64,000 nt of DNA, taken from contig OZ020484.1 in NCBI GenBank assembly GCA_963971405.1, positions 15,686,001 through 15,750,000 on the forward strand, in the 5' to 3' direction. Made by a program: the position numbers and the translations under genes. The notes below the pieces were generated by a model. It worked only from the letters and a program-made list of their open reading frames with translations. It was not told the DNA's origin and made no database searches. The number at the start of each line of letters is the position of its first letter. Position 1 is the first letter of the stretch. This DNA comes from Psococerastis gibbosa (taxonomy: Eukaryota > Arthropoda > Insecta > Psocodea > Psocidae). Shown in pieces: positions 22,741 to 33,660 of this stretch.

Positions 22741-23389
22741 GATATTGCAGCATCTCAAAATATTTTTGGAAGGCAGGCGAGAACGCAGTGATAATATCAC
22801 GGCTGTCACATTCAATCGAGATAACTCCATCTCCTGCAGATGGATCGAGGAATCACCATCAAGTGTTCTCTTTTTCAAAATCTATATCACTTAATATTTT
22901 ATGAAGAGCTGTTCAGCGCTCAACCATTTTTCATACAACATCCCATACAATTCATCACTGGGGAACCTTCACATTTGAAACGATGTTCGTTTTCAGGACG
23001 TGATTTGCTACTCTTTTTTCTCCTACGCCCTCGATAACCTCCCCCCCCCCCTTCTCCCCTCCTTTTCCGCTTTTCCTAGTCTATCGATTTTTCCCATCTT
23101 TTGCTCGAGTTGGAAAAAAATTGCAAAAATTTGAATTTTCTCATCATATTTCACATTGGGGCTGATTCATGGTTCCTCTTCTTCTCAAGAAATGAGTAAT
23201 TTCCTGTATAAATTAAATTTCTCTCATAAGTAATAAATTAGGCAGCTTCTTGGCATTTATTCCAAGGCAGTGAGCCTATGTAGGGAACATCGGAAAGACG
23301 GGCAGCTTCCAATCGATCATTTTCATCGGAAATGGGCAAGAGAGGGACCACTTTCACATTAATTTTGCTGTCATGGACTTCTCTCCTTA

Positions 23390-23943
23390 GGTGCCCATTC
23401 CATTGACCGGCTAGGGCTATTTCCAAAACGGTGACGTGGTAGCAGACACTCAAGACTTAGGTGGCGTTTCCACCGACCTCGCATTGCAGAATTGACGGAA
23501 ATGTTTATTTTCCTCTATGCCATAGTTAAAATTGATCAATGATCATACTTTGGGGTGTCTCTTAGGGTGCCCATTCCATTGACCGGCTAGGGCTATTTCC
23601 AAAACGGTGACGTGGTAGCAGACACTCAAGACTTAGGTGGCGTTTCCACCGACCTCGCATTGCAGAATTGACGAAAATGTTTATTTTCCTCTATGCCATA
23701 GTTAAAATTGATCAATGATCATACAATAAAATCACAAACAAACAAACTAAAATTAAAAAATGGCTTCATGGGATATGTTAATTACAAACATTTTAATAGA
23801 TTTCTATTTAAAAAAAACCATTTCCGTCAATGTCACTTGCAATCTGCAATGCGAGGTCGGTGGAGACGCTACCTAAGTCTTGAGTGTCTGCTACCACGTC
23901 ACCGTTTTGGAAATAGCCCTAGCCGGTCAATGGAATGGGCGCC
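23390..23943. mobile_element. Nested MITE with duplicated left arm
   Basis: The outer ends GGTGCCCATTCCATTGACCG and its complement are flanked by TTA on both sides (23387-23389 and 23944-23946). Inside the arms, ACGTGGTAGCAGACACTCAA leads to TTA and then an inner inverted pair GGTGGCGTTTCCACCGACCT, ending at 23873 followed by TAA. The left arm occurs twice (23391-23546 and 23567-23722, period 176) while the right arm is single. Non-coding. Confidence 0.85.
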
Positions 23944-23946
23944 TTA

Positions 23947-25499
23947 CGAGAACATGTATCGCATTGCTGCTGACCTTGTTCTGTGCGACATCAGTGCACA
24001 TCTGGAGTCCTACCATGAGCAAATGTACCCAGAGGTTTGCGTATATATTAGTTTATCTATAAAGGACTTTTGCTGCACTAACGTGACCAAATAGAATTTC
24101 AAGCGAATGCCGGCCATGATCATATTTATTGCAAGTGCAGTCGACTTTACTGCTATTACTATAATCGCAGTGTAAGCCAAAAAGGCAGTGAACAAAATGA
24201 TGGGGATAAGCTAGAAGAGCCATGTCAAGCAGAAGCTGCGTGTGAGCTGTCAACTGCGGAAGGAGCATCTGGTTTGAAGTGTATTTCATGTAGATTACGT
24301 AATGTAATGTCCATTTTTGTACATTTGTCGACAGCTTGGTAATAAAGTAGCTGAAATACGTAAAGTACGAGAAGGAGTAACATGGAAAATATGGCATAAT
24401 TTAAAAGCTAAGAAAAGTGACAAAAAATACACCCACAAACTATACATCGCTACTTGGGAAGAAAAAAGGCACAAGTCAAAAATTGTCGATTTCGACTTAA
24501 AAACGCTAAAATATTGGTTATACAATCTATTTTTCGTTAAAAAATGTAAACGGAAGATTATTAGAATGCAAAGTGAGGTATCTAAAATTAAAAGTTAACT
24601 TGGTACCTCGGGCTAAAGCTGCTGCGCACCTACTAGGGCGATGATTATATTTAATCTTAACCTCGCATTAAAAATGTACAGAAGATAATTTTGGAATGAG
24701 AAGTGCTATTCAAAAATGGTTTGTTTACATTTTTGACCCCAAGGATAAGTTAATACTATATACGGTATAGTAAGCTCGCAGTTCCAACAGCATTCATTCA
24801 GAGTATTCCATGACCTCTGACCCGCATCCGTTTTACACAAAATTACTCTTAATACACCAACCAATTCGGCACCCCACTAACAAATTTAACGAAACGATAG
24901 TTAACAAGAAATACAAATAGAAAGGAATTGGAAGTGTCTGAACTCGGGGAATTAATTTCCAAAGCAAGTATCTTGTGGTCGCTTTCCCATGCTTCTAAGT
25001 ATGCCGCGTCCCTGCGACACAAAGGAAAATGCTGTGTAAACTGACTGTCATCAAAGGTACCCGGATAATGTGATAGACGTTTAGGACACAGTTTCCCAGC
25101 ACCACTAATTCCCACAATGAACGATCTTCTACCGAATGCCATTGTGCCGTTTAAACTGAGCTTGACACAGCATCATCATCATCATCACAGTCTCATATAT
25201 TCAGACATTTTCAAATAAAATGAGGGTTATGCAGCATAACATATCGCACCCGTAATTCCATTTTGAAATAACACCGAATTTTGCTCATTTTGGGCTATGA
25301 CACTACTGAGATTCGGGTGCAAAATGGTCTCAGACCGCAAATGAGTACAATTCAATCGGCGGAATTCATACAGAGATGCACAACTTTCTGCTTCAGAAAT
25401 ATAGTGCAAACACTTTCTTAAGGTTAATTGCTTGTAAACAATTAAATTGACCTCTTCAGTCACTATGTAACTTCATAGGTACTTGTATCGAGTTACGGC
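23947..25499. other. No gene recognised
   Basis: A short (CAT)n lies at about 25171-25187. The 93-codon plus frame at 24317-24598 and the 97-codon minus frame at 24849-25142 show no motif I can name. Confidence 0.4.
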
Positions 25500-25592
25500 A
25501 CGTCCCCGATAACAAGAAATTGTAGAGACTCGCACAAGTACAAGCACGCTACCACCTTGCCACCGAAGCCACAAACTTCAGTTTCTAGTTAT
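25500..25592 (-). repeat. Family D fragment, minus strand
   Basis: The minus strand reads CTTCGGTGGCAAGGTGGTAG, then CGTGCTTGTACTTGTGCGAG, closely matching 9541-9585. Confidence 0.7.
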
Positions 25593-26394
25593 AATAATTA
25601 GGAGGAAAAGCTGTTTCTTGTGCCTATACTTAGGCTATGGATTAAATGGCGCAGACAGTAACAATGTAAATGTCTACGTTGTCCTTGAACATATACAACT
25701 TTCAAGCAAATGCCTGTTTCTGTGAATTTCGCTTAATAGCTCCATGTTACGCATTACCACAGGTGCATTTGCTCCCTCTGGGTTAGGCTCACTGCGGAGG
25801 ACAGACAGCAAAACACTGTTTGGCAAATACTATACTGTCCGTCTCGTAGATCCTTAGTCTCGAGATATAGACTCGGAGCTTGGGTCCTGACAGACAAAGC
25901 TGAATGTACCGTGAAAGTTATCATGTTTTCGCTTAAGCCCGTTTAATGAAAGTACCTATGCCTGGTCCCATAAGTTCCAACCCAGGAATTTCCGAGTGTG
26001 ACACTACGGTATCGATGAGTTTGCATGGGAAGTTGACTTCTATATAGCCTCTTACGTGGTAATGAATTTACACAATCGGATCGATATTACATCTTAGAGA
26101 GATATGCTAGCTGTGTAATTGCCATTAGTGTGGTCCATTATGTAACAACAACTTAAGTTTTGCAGCTTTCAGAAGATGCTTCAACCTCAATAATTGCCTT
26201 CTCCTATGCAGGCACTGATAGGCAAAGTGATTTCCATTGAAGTGCTCTTTAGAAACGTTAATGTTGCTTTGCTTTAAACTTATCAAGTTTCTATTTCAAG
26301 GATAGTAAGAACGTCTTCCTTAAGAGCCCTATGATACTGCACGTACAACATAGTCTTCCTCTGAGGTCACAATTGGTTGGCAGCAAATCCCCAC
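25593..26394. other. Nothing recognised
   Basis: Mixed-composition sequence without motif-bearing frames or repeat ends. Confidence 0.4.
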
Positions 26395-26735
26395 ATATCA
26401 TCTCTCAGTCTTACGCCTTCCTCTTCAGTTCTTGGTACGATTGATCTCCTGTGTCCTCCTTCAGTTTGTCCTGCTTCTTCGGCCGTCTTCTACCGGTTCC
26501 TTCCCCTGTGCCCTCAATGGTGGAGTATAGATGATTTTCGTATCTTAAGAAATACCCTACCCATTTCGCTCTTCTACTAGCCCCTGTCTTGCCTCTGTTC
26601 TTCAATAGCTCCTTGCACTCCAGCAGATCCGAAGCCTTCTTCTGTAACACCTTCTTTCAAACACTTCTAGCCTCTTTAGGCTCTTATCGGCTATAGCCCA
26701 TACATTTCCGTAGCATAGCCTTATTATCTAGGCGA
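26395..26735 (-). pseudogene. LINE reverse-transcriptase C-terminal fragment
   Basis: Two minus-strand pieces in different frames. The upstream piece reads LKRLEVFERRCYRR (about 26690), a word usual just after the RT domain of endonuclease-encoding LINEs. The downstream frame (26411-26650) has RRAKWVGYFLR, then GTGRRRPKK and the end SYQELKRKA. The RT core is absent, as in a 5'-truncated copy, and a frameshift separates the pieces. It resembles the fragment at 59755-60110 in wording and orientation, so both come from one family. It lies head to head with a different LINE fragment at 26772. Confidence 0.8.
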
Positions 26736-26771
26736 ATACTGCCCACTCATTGGAGATGTCCATGTGGGAAG

Positions 26772-27120
26772 ATGAGGATGTTGAGCCAGGCAGCCGGAGT
26801 AACCCTGGCAGACAGGCGAAGAAATGATCATATCAGAGCTGAGATGAAAACTGGCGGTATCACTCACAGCAAGCTCAGAAAAAACCGCCTGTCAGGGTAT
26901 GGGCATGTCCACAGGCGGGGCGAACCTCATCTTCTGAAAAGGGTTGAGAACTTTTCGGTTCCTGGAAACAGGAAAGTTGAGGAACGGAAGATGAAGACCG
27001 AAAATGACGCTACCAAGAAAGATTCATGCAGATATCGAGTAACTCACACTCTCACAACAAGAGACCCTAGACTGACTGTGGTAGCGCCAATGCCGTCGCC
27101 CTGCGGAGAATAAAGCGTGG
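26772..27120 (+). pseudogene. LINE C-terminal fragment, second family
   Basis: The plus frame contains DRRRNDHIR, KLRKNRLSGYGHVHRR and LLKRVENFSVPG, the familiar tail of a LINE polyprotein after the RT domain. The expected GRGRPKKRW-like basic motif is degraded to KVEERKMK. It ends at a stop at 27111 followed by an A-rich run (27127-27135). 5'-truncated. Assignment to an RTE-like family is an inference from the wording only. Confidence 0.75.
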
Positions 27121-27136
27121 AACAAGTAAAAAAAAG

Positions 27137-28324
27137 TACAGGAGACCAGGTGTAAAAAATAAATCATCAAAATATCATTGAGAATCTAGTCTAGCGTATT
27201 AATTTGTATTCAAATAACAGCCTTTCACTCTCTTCCGATAAGTGAATGTTAAGAGGGATCGACAGAAACTTCTTTCTTACAATCACGAGATGGAAGTAAA
27301 ATATTGAAAAATCTGATAGCACAGTGAAATATTGAAAGCACTTAACTGCATTTATCCAAACACATTTTTTAAATCTCCGGTGATTGATTGGTATCGATGA
27401 AATCTGTCACATAAAATGGATTCGTAAATATGGCAAAGCCTACCTTATCTCCTTTACTTGTTCATATAACGTTTCTCTCAGAATTTATTACGAAACGGGT
27501 GGAAATAGCCTTAAGCTAAGTTCTGTTGGGTTGACTGAGGCAACTCACAGCACTACTATTGGTATTATTAACTCGTAAGTTTGACATCTTTGTGTAAATT
27601 ACCCTAAATTTAATAATGTATGCAGAAGTAATGAATGTGAAGTAACTGAGGGAATAAAGGCGGATTAAAAATAATTAACAATTTGTTTGTCAACAAAGAA
27701 TAAGTCATTTTGATAGTTAATGAACTATACTAGACATAGGCAGAATATTTTCCAGCCCTTCAAATGGTAAAACTATTACAAATCTGAAAATATGTTGCTT
27801 TGTTTTTCAACGTTCTAAGGTTAGTTTTAATGCAATGGCAAAATTCATTGTATAATCCCCTGTGTAAGTTAATCTTTGGCGTCGGTGCTAGGCCTGCTGT
27901 AGGTTTGACATCTGAAAATTATTTAGAAACTATTAATCTGATAATATTGTTAGCAGATTCATTTAAAAAAAAAAAACAGAAAACAAACAAACAGAAAACA
28001 AAAACTCCAAAATTTACAATTAACCTAGGACCTGAGTAGACCTATTTACAGTATATGTTCAAGTGCATCCTTAAATTATGAATACACCCCCAACAAAGCC
28101 GACAGGTTTTGAGTTGCTAATCATGGAAATCAAGCTACTAACTCGTAGCTTGCTATTTAGCCTTTCGTATGCTTATATCATGTCTTAACTGAAACGAATG
28201 GTACGAGTGAAATTGTTTATTAATTAGTATAGTATAATAGACAATTATGAATGATGCCAATTATTATCTATGTGTACAATAGTTAGTTAGCCCAAAATGG
28301 AACCAAACAAGAGTCCCAAGATAC
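27137..28324. other. AT-rich stretch, nothing recognised
   Basis: An A-rich run at about 27965-28010. No motif-bearing frame. Confidence 0.4.
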
Positions 28325-28470
28325 GATTTTTGTAAACATAGGTGCCGGACTTCCTCAAAACCCATCGAGTAATTTGTCCACAAATTGACGGACCGACAGA
28401 CATTTCCTAAAAAACCCCTTTTTCGTATCCTGGCCTCTTAAGACGCGAAAATCCGTTGAAATCATAAGGT
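28325..28470 (+). repeat. Dispersed repeat family E, copy 1
   Basis: Contains GAGTAATTTGTCCACAAATT, GACGGACCGACAGACATTTC and CCTGGCCTCTTAAGACGCGA. Matches 42440-42570 (+) and 48890-49000 (-). The GACAGACATTTC word is common near 3' ends of some insect LINEs, but no coding part is present. Confidence 0.6.
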
Positions 28471-28939
28471 TTTTCTAATTCCTTATAATAACGTATAAAT
28501 ATGAAAGTAATAATTTTTTTTGGAAAATGAAGTGGCAAATAAATTTTTGAGATGTAACTAGATAGGTAGGGAGCGGGAGAGGGAGCCGTGGGGGAAGAGA
28601 AAAGCACGGGAGCTGATTGAGATTGGAGTATTTTAAAAGCATGTCGCACTCAACCTTCGTTACCGGATGGATGTGAGTAAACAATGGGAGGCTGCCTCCC
28701 CACTTCCATCTAATGGAACCAATCACAGCTCTGTCATCATGAGATGGAATGACTTCCAGCCCCAACATATTGTGTTTAACCTACAAGAAACAGATTGTAC
28801 TCGTACTACTACAGATATGCGCCGCTTTACTTGTGTGTCTCTTTCTCTTATCACCCGGTACCTTCAACTTCTGCATGGCGACCTTTGAAAATTACCTCTT
28901 TTAGGCAGAATTTTTTTTTTTTAGTGCAGAATTTTTTTT
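28471..28939. other. Nothing recognised
   Basis: Overlapping frames on both strands without motifs. A T run and repeated GTGCAGAAT words lead into the next element. Confidence 0.4.
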
Positions 28940-29307
28940 AGTGCAGAATGCACATACGTTGACGTGGTAGCAGACATTCAAGACTTAGGCGGGTATTCTA
29001 CCGACCTCTCTTTGCAGAATGCAAATGACATTGACGGAAATTTGAATTTTTCTTTTTATAGAAATCTATTAAAATGTTTGTACTTAACATATCCCATGAC
29101 GCCATTTTTTAATTTTAGTTTGTTTGTGATTTTACTCTATGATCATTGATCAATTTTAACTATGGCATAGAGTAAAACAAAAATTTCCGACAATGTCATT
29201 TGCATTGTGGAATGAGAGGTCGGTGGAATACCCGCCTAAGTCTTGAATGTCTGCTACCACGTCAATGATCTTGCATTCTGCAATGAGAGGTCGGTGGAAA
29301 CCCCGCC
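28940..29307. mobile_element. Nested MITE, copy lacking its left outer end
   Basis: The inner element 28988-29236 (GGCGGGTATTCTACCGACCT ... complement) is flanked by TTA and TAA and sits in arms containing GACGTGGTAGCAGACATTCA. The right outer arm is complete to GGTGGAAACCCCGCC followed by TAA (29308-29310). The left outer arm stops after about 45 bases. Interior nearly identical to 32476-32724, in the opposite orientation. Confidence 0.85.
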
Positions 29308-29330
29308 TAATGTAGAGAAGTTGATCTTTA

Positions 29331-29540
29331 TTACAGAAGCCAGGCTTCTGCAAATGAGCCGCTCGCTGCATCCGCTACTGCTCGAGAGGACAAATACGTT
29401 TTTACGAAGTCCACCAGGCCAGGATACAGTTTTGCGCTTGTTGGCCACCACCTATAAGGATTTGCCATAAGTTCCTTGTGGCCATCTGCAGTGCCACAGC
29501 CAAGTCTAGCATAGGCATCCTCCTTGCGAATTGTAAACAA
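29331..29540 (-). pseudogene. hAT transposase C-terminal fragment
   Basis: The minus frame of 69 codons contains ANPYRWWPTSAKLYPGLVDF, then VKTYLSS and AASGSFAEAWLL. This follows the hAT dimerisation-domain pattern (NP..WW....YP.L...A..YL....S...SER.FS.AG), with the conserved SER/FS part degraded to SGSFAEA. Only the extreme C-terminus is left; the RNase-H-like catalytic core is absent. It lies just beyond the right end of a nested MITE. It may be the source family for the hAT MITEs here, but nothing links them directly. The call rests on pattern recall. Confidence 0.65.
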
Positions 29541-31108
29541 AACCTGCCGAAGCTTAGATATTCGGTAAACATAGCATAGTGGATGGTATCTGTAGTATTT
29601 TACTTTGCCATATTGGATTTCTATAGGTTCGAAAGCTCCTCATTGAAATTAAATGTTTAAAATTTAAACTGCCCACCTACATCCATCCAACATTATGTTT
29701 GGGTGATTGCACATGAATAGTAAACTGACTGACTAGTTAGGTACGTTTTATCACTTCTACTTGCCCCTATTATTTTAAAATACCAATTGATAGTCAAAAC
29801 TTAATCATAACAATTATCGGCCGGTATGGGAATACTTGCAGATTATATTCTGCTCAAAATTCGACGACGTGTACACATACGCAATTCACCCACATGGAAA
29901 ATAAAGACAATTTCCTTTCTTTCAATTCAGGTTACAATCACTCTTTTTAATTTCATGCGAGTATTTGGTAAAACATAACCTATAGTACATATAACTGTTT
30001 TGAAGTGACAACAACTGCAGATATTGACCTTGGGTGTGCGAAAATGATAAAATCATTGCAAATTAAAATTACTGGATGCAAAACTAACAGCTGATGGTGA
30101 CAAACCAGGTCAACCGCCATATGCAGCTAACATTTTATATCAAGTATTAATTTTGCTTTGCTTTCAGCTTTTATTTGCACTCAAAAATAATAACAATACT
30201 ACGCTATACAATTTCCAAAATTAACTTAATTGCATCTCAAATAATTATATTCTGCGAGAAAAGTCTTTCCGTAGATGAGTCACTGAGTAATTTCAAATAT
30301 GATTAATTTATTATCCATGATCGTATATTGGTAGTGCAAGATTAGTTTCGTATCAGCCTGTCCTCGCTAAATAAAGCGAAGAACGACATGGTAATGGTCA
30401 AGATTCTCGTCATATTTTTAATTTAAGATCAACTGTTGCACATACTACAAACTGAAACTGAAACAGAACGAAGAGGTTACGAAGAGAATGAAACTCTCAA
30501 GAAGTTAACGGAAAAAATTAAGTTCATAAGAAATGAGGACTGTTCATATAATAAGTCAGAGAGCCCAAGAGGGATATCAAAGGAAAAGAAAACTGTGAAA
30601 AAAGGAAAAACTCGGTTGCGCTGAAAAGGAGCAGTGTGAACACTCTGCAAACAAATAGCGTCGTTTCAATTATTTACAGGCTCATTACGAACAGGGGCGT
30701 ATATCATCGCGGGGGTGCTTTTCCTACCGCGAAACAGCCCCCTCGGGGTTTGACTTAACTAACCACGGAGCTCGAGGTGCGAGATTTCATTCAAACATAC
30801 AAAATTAACATTTATGGCATGTACTGTAGGTGATGTTTAGCAAACCACCTTTGTTACAATTATTCCTACAAGAGAAAGTAAATGCTAAGTTTTTCCATTA
30901 CCCTCTTCTCATAACGTAACCTTGTGCAGGACGTATCGTATTACTGTATAAGGTATTTTTCTGAGCTATGTTGGAACGTGAAAAATTACATATTCCAGCG
31001 TTTTCCGTAATTTCGGTTTGGTAACGTCGGTACATGCATGTCATTTTGAAGTTCAAAGATATTAAAAATAGGAATGGGACGGTAACATGCAAGTGTAGAG
31101 GTTATATG
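29541..31108. other. No gene recognised
   Basis: The 62-codon plus frame at 30436-30624 is rich in Lys and Glu and could be chance or a short exon. 30696-30760 (CAGGGGCGTATATC...GGGGG...CCCCCTCGGGG) resembles a hAT end without a partner. Confidence 0.4.
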
Positions 31109-31270
31109 TCAAAAGAAAGTCTTGTCGTTTGGTAAACAAACGTTGACTGCAATGTGTTTCTTGAATATGCATGTGAATAATACACAATATTATTTACTGT
31201 ACCTGTCAAAAGGTGGTATTTTGTCTCATGGTAAACAAATGTTGACGGCTGTGTACTGTGTTTCTTAAGT
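31109..31270. repeat. Imperfect 95-bp direct duplication
   Basis: TTGGTAAACAAACGTTGACT near 31129 recurs as ATGGTAAACAAATGTTGACG near 31229, each followed by TGTGTTTCTT. Two diverged units. Confidence 0.55.
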
Positions 31271-31290
31271 ATTAAGACACTATATACCCG

Positions 31291-31549
31291 GGTATTGTCA
31301 TCCGCCATTTTTTATCCTATATTTCCTATATGCTAAGTATTGTAATTATTTTTAAGAAAAGTAAAAGATTGAAAAAAACGAAAACAAGTTTTAATATTTT
31401 TTTATGAAACACTTCCCTAATTGGTAGAACGTTTTTTATATAAAAAATAAATAAACAACGATAAATTTCTAATAATAAATAGGTAAACGCGCAATGCTTC
31501 GCTTATACACCAGACTTATAATGGATAAAAAATGGCGGATGACAATACC
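31291..31549. mobile_element. MITE with 27-bp perfect inverted ends
   Basis: GGTATTGTCATCCGCCATTT (then TTTATCC) at 31291-31317 has an exact complement at 31523-31549. The interior is AT-rich. I could not fix a target duplication. Confidence 0.8.
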
Positions 31550-31972
31550 TGTCTAATATAGAGCCCTATTAAGTATCCAAGTTCACAATATTTAAAATAT
31601 TACCTATTCATTTTTTTAATAAATATTAAAGTGCGGGACTCTTTTGAGTTTTATTGGTGTATTGTTGTATTTTTCTGTAGGTGGAAATAACCAATGTTAG
31701 GTAGATTGCCCAACCGTCCGGGCAATGAGGGACACAGGAGTAATGAGTGGTATGATTATATATACATATTGTATATATACTGTATGTATGTAAGCAAAGT
31801 CCATTTCAGTTAATTTTTTGAGAGAGAGACAAAAACTGTAGCTATGTGCCCTGTGGTTGCTTCAAAACCCAATATTTGCTTGTTTTACGTTGGAATACGC
31901 CAAAGTTAGCTTTCTGATAATATATTCAATCAAAAATTCAATTAAATTCAACCAGACAAATCCATCGGTCAG

Positions 31973-32215
31973 GACATGTAGATTAGGACATGTAGAGTAG
32001 TGGTATGGACTCTGACTTTCACCCGAAAGGTTGTTGGTTAGAGTTCCACACTGGCTACATTTTCTGGCCATGCTTCGGAGGCCATGTAAAGCATGCGGTC
32101 CCAGGTCTTCCTAGTTGAGTGTAAGAGAGGGCTATATAGCCCTAACTCCGCTAGGTTGGCTTAGTAATAGAACAAAAAAAGTCGTTATTTATGTGTTATT
32201 TATTTTATTTTATCG
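31973..32215 (+). repeat. SINE family A, full copy
   Basis: Same order as 13651-13876: ACATGTAGAGTAGTGGTATG, core CCATGCTTCGGAGGCCATGT, CTAACTCCGCTAGGTTGG and a T/A-rich tail. The B box has decayed to GGTTAGAGTTCC. The first bases are duplicated (AGGACATGTAGA twice). Confidence 0.8.
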
Positions 32216-32404
32216 GTGCCAAAAACACGATTCCAGAAATTTGAGAACTTAGTCCGGTGTGCTTCTATATCACAGAGTTACGTACATCTTATTGCCCAAT
32301 TCGGCCACATAATCAAGTACAGGAACAATGGATTTATACAAAGCAATCTTTAGGTTACTTAGGACGCAGGGCGGTTCCCATCATTCTCTGAAAATTCTCG
32401 GTAA

Positions 32405-32795
32405 GGTGGGGTTTCCACCGACCTCTCATTGCAGAAAGCAAAGACATTGGCGTGGTAGCAGGCATTCAAGACTTAGCCGGGTATTCCACCGACCTCTCAT
32501 TGCAGAATGCAAATGACATTGACGGAAATTATTGTTTTACTCTACGCCATAGTTAAAATTGATCAATGATCATAGAGTAAAATCACAAACAAACTGAAAT
32601 TAAAAAATGGCGTCATGGGATATGTTAAGTACAAACATTTTAATAGATTTCAATAAAAAGAAAAATTCAAATTTCCGTCAATGTCATTTGCATTCTGCAA
32701 TGAGAGGTCGGTGGAATACCCGCCTAAGTCTTGAATATCTGCTACCACGTCAATGTCTTTACATTCTGTAATGAAAGGTCGGTGGAAACCCCGCT
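32405..32795. mobile_element. Complete nested MITE
   Basis: TAA flanks both outer ends (32402-32404 and 32796-32798). The outer end GGTGGGGTTTCCACCGACCT is followed by CATTGCAGAA, then GGCGTGGTAGCAGGCATTCA, then TTA and a second, inner end GCCGGGTATTCCACCGACCT (32476). The right side mirrors this (inner end at 32724, then TAA). The terminal motif therefore appears twice in each arm. No coding capacity; a related autonomous element would have to supply transposase. Confidence 0.9.
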
Positions 32796-32798
32796 TAA

Positions 32799-33384
32799 GG
32801 AATACTGCACCATTCGTCATGCATTAGCAAATGGTGGTGCCTTTGAGTACTCCTAACAGATACATTTCAAGCGATGGTGGGGTCCGGGTTTTAATAGAGC
32901 ACGTCCCTTACTGTATGGTAACAAGGCGAGGACTGTAAACTTATTTATAAATCAACAGTGGAATCATAAGCTGGCAGTTCCACTGTTTATATTTGACAAA
33001 AAAATTAACCTCTTACATCTAGTTTTATTCACTTCCCATTAAAGCATAGGACCCTTTAGGATATTGGCGACAAGACTTTGGTATTCATCTTAGAGACAAT
33101 CGGGAACCCAATAAAGTACAATGTCTAATTTCTTATAAAATATCGATTACAGAGCCATAAATGAGACACTATAAACTGCTCATCTCCATTTCAAAACATA
33201 ATATGTTGCGCACTAACACCATTTGGCCACAGTTTTCAATGGTGTGGACCCAACCTATTCCAGTATTTTCCTCTCCTTCAAAAACTATGGCCAAGCGGTA
33301 CTAGTTCTGGCTATATTAGATTAGTATGTAATTATGTATTAAAATGTAGAGGAACATTTCTTCTACGTTATGGCATCTCATTTA
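32799..33384. other. Nothing recognised
   Basis: A 10-bp inverted word pair (ACAGTGGAAT ... GTTCCACTG) near 32957-32989; otherwise plain AT-rich sequence. Confidence 0.4.
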
Positions 33385-33625
33385 TGTTGCTCTGTTCTTT
33401 TTCTTTTAATGCCTTGGCGATCGTCATGGCAATGATACCAAATCACTGCCTCATGTTCGTCTTCCGGAAGCCCTCTGTCCTCCTATCTTCCCTTGGGAAG
33501 CAGTAGCAATACTTTATGTTCCTCATCACATGGCCGAAGTGTATTAGTTTCAGTTTCTTAACCGCCAGCAGCAACTCGGCTTCTGTATCTATTCGTCTCA
33601 GGACCTCACCATATTCATCATGAGA
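33385..33625 (-). pseudogene. LINE C-terminal fragment, third family
   Basis: The minus strand reads EYGEVLRRIDTEAELL, then KKLKLIHFGHVMRN, a region resembling the basic linker, and after one stop GIIAMTIAKA. This matches the end of many insect LINE polyproteins, where an HFGHVMR word is followed by a short RAA...IAMMIANIR-like tail. The GKR/GRRR segment is degraded. No RT core. The G run at 33648-33660 lies immediately upstream of its coding direction. Confidence 0.7.
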
Positions 33626-33660
33626 CTTTGCGCAAAAAACTTGTGGCGGGGGGGGGGGGG

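Noticed and set aside
25165..25190. (CAT)n as a CRISPR-like or His-tag-like repeat
   Set aside because: A plain trinucleotide microsatellite with no spacers or reading frame around it.
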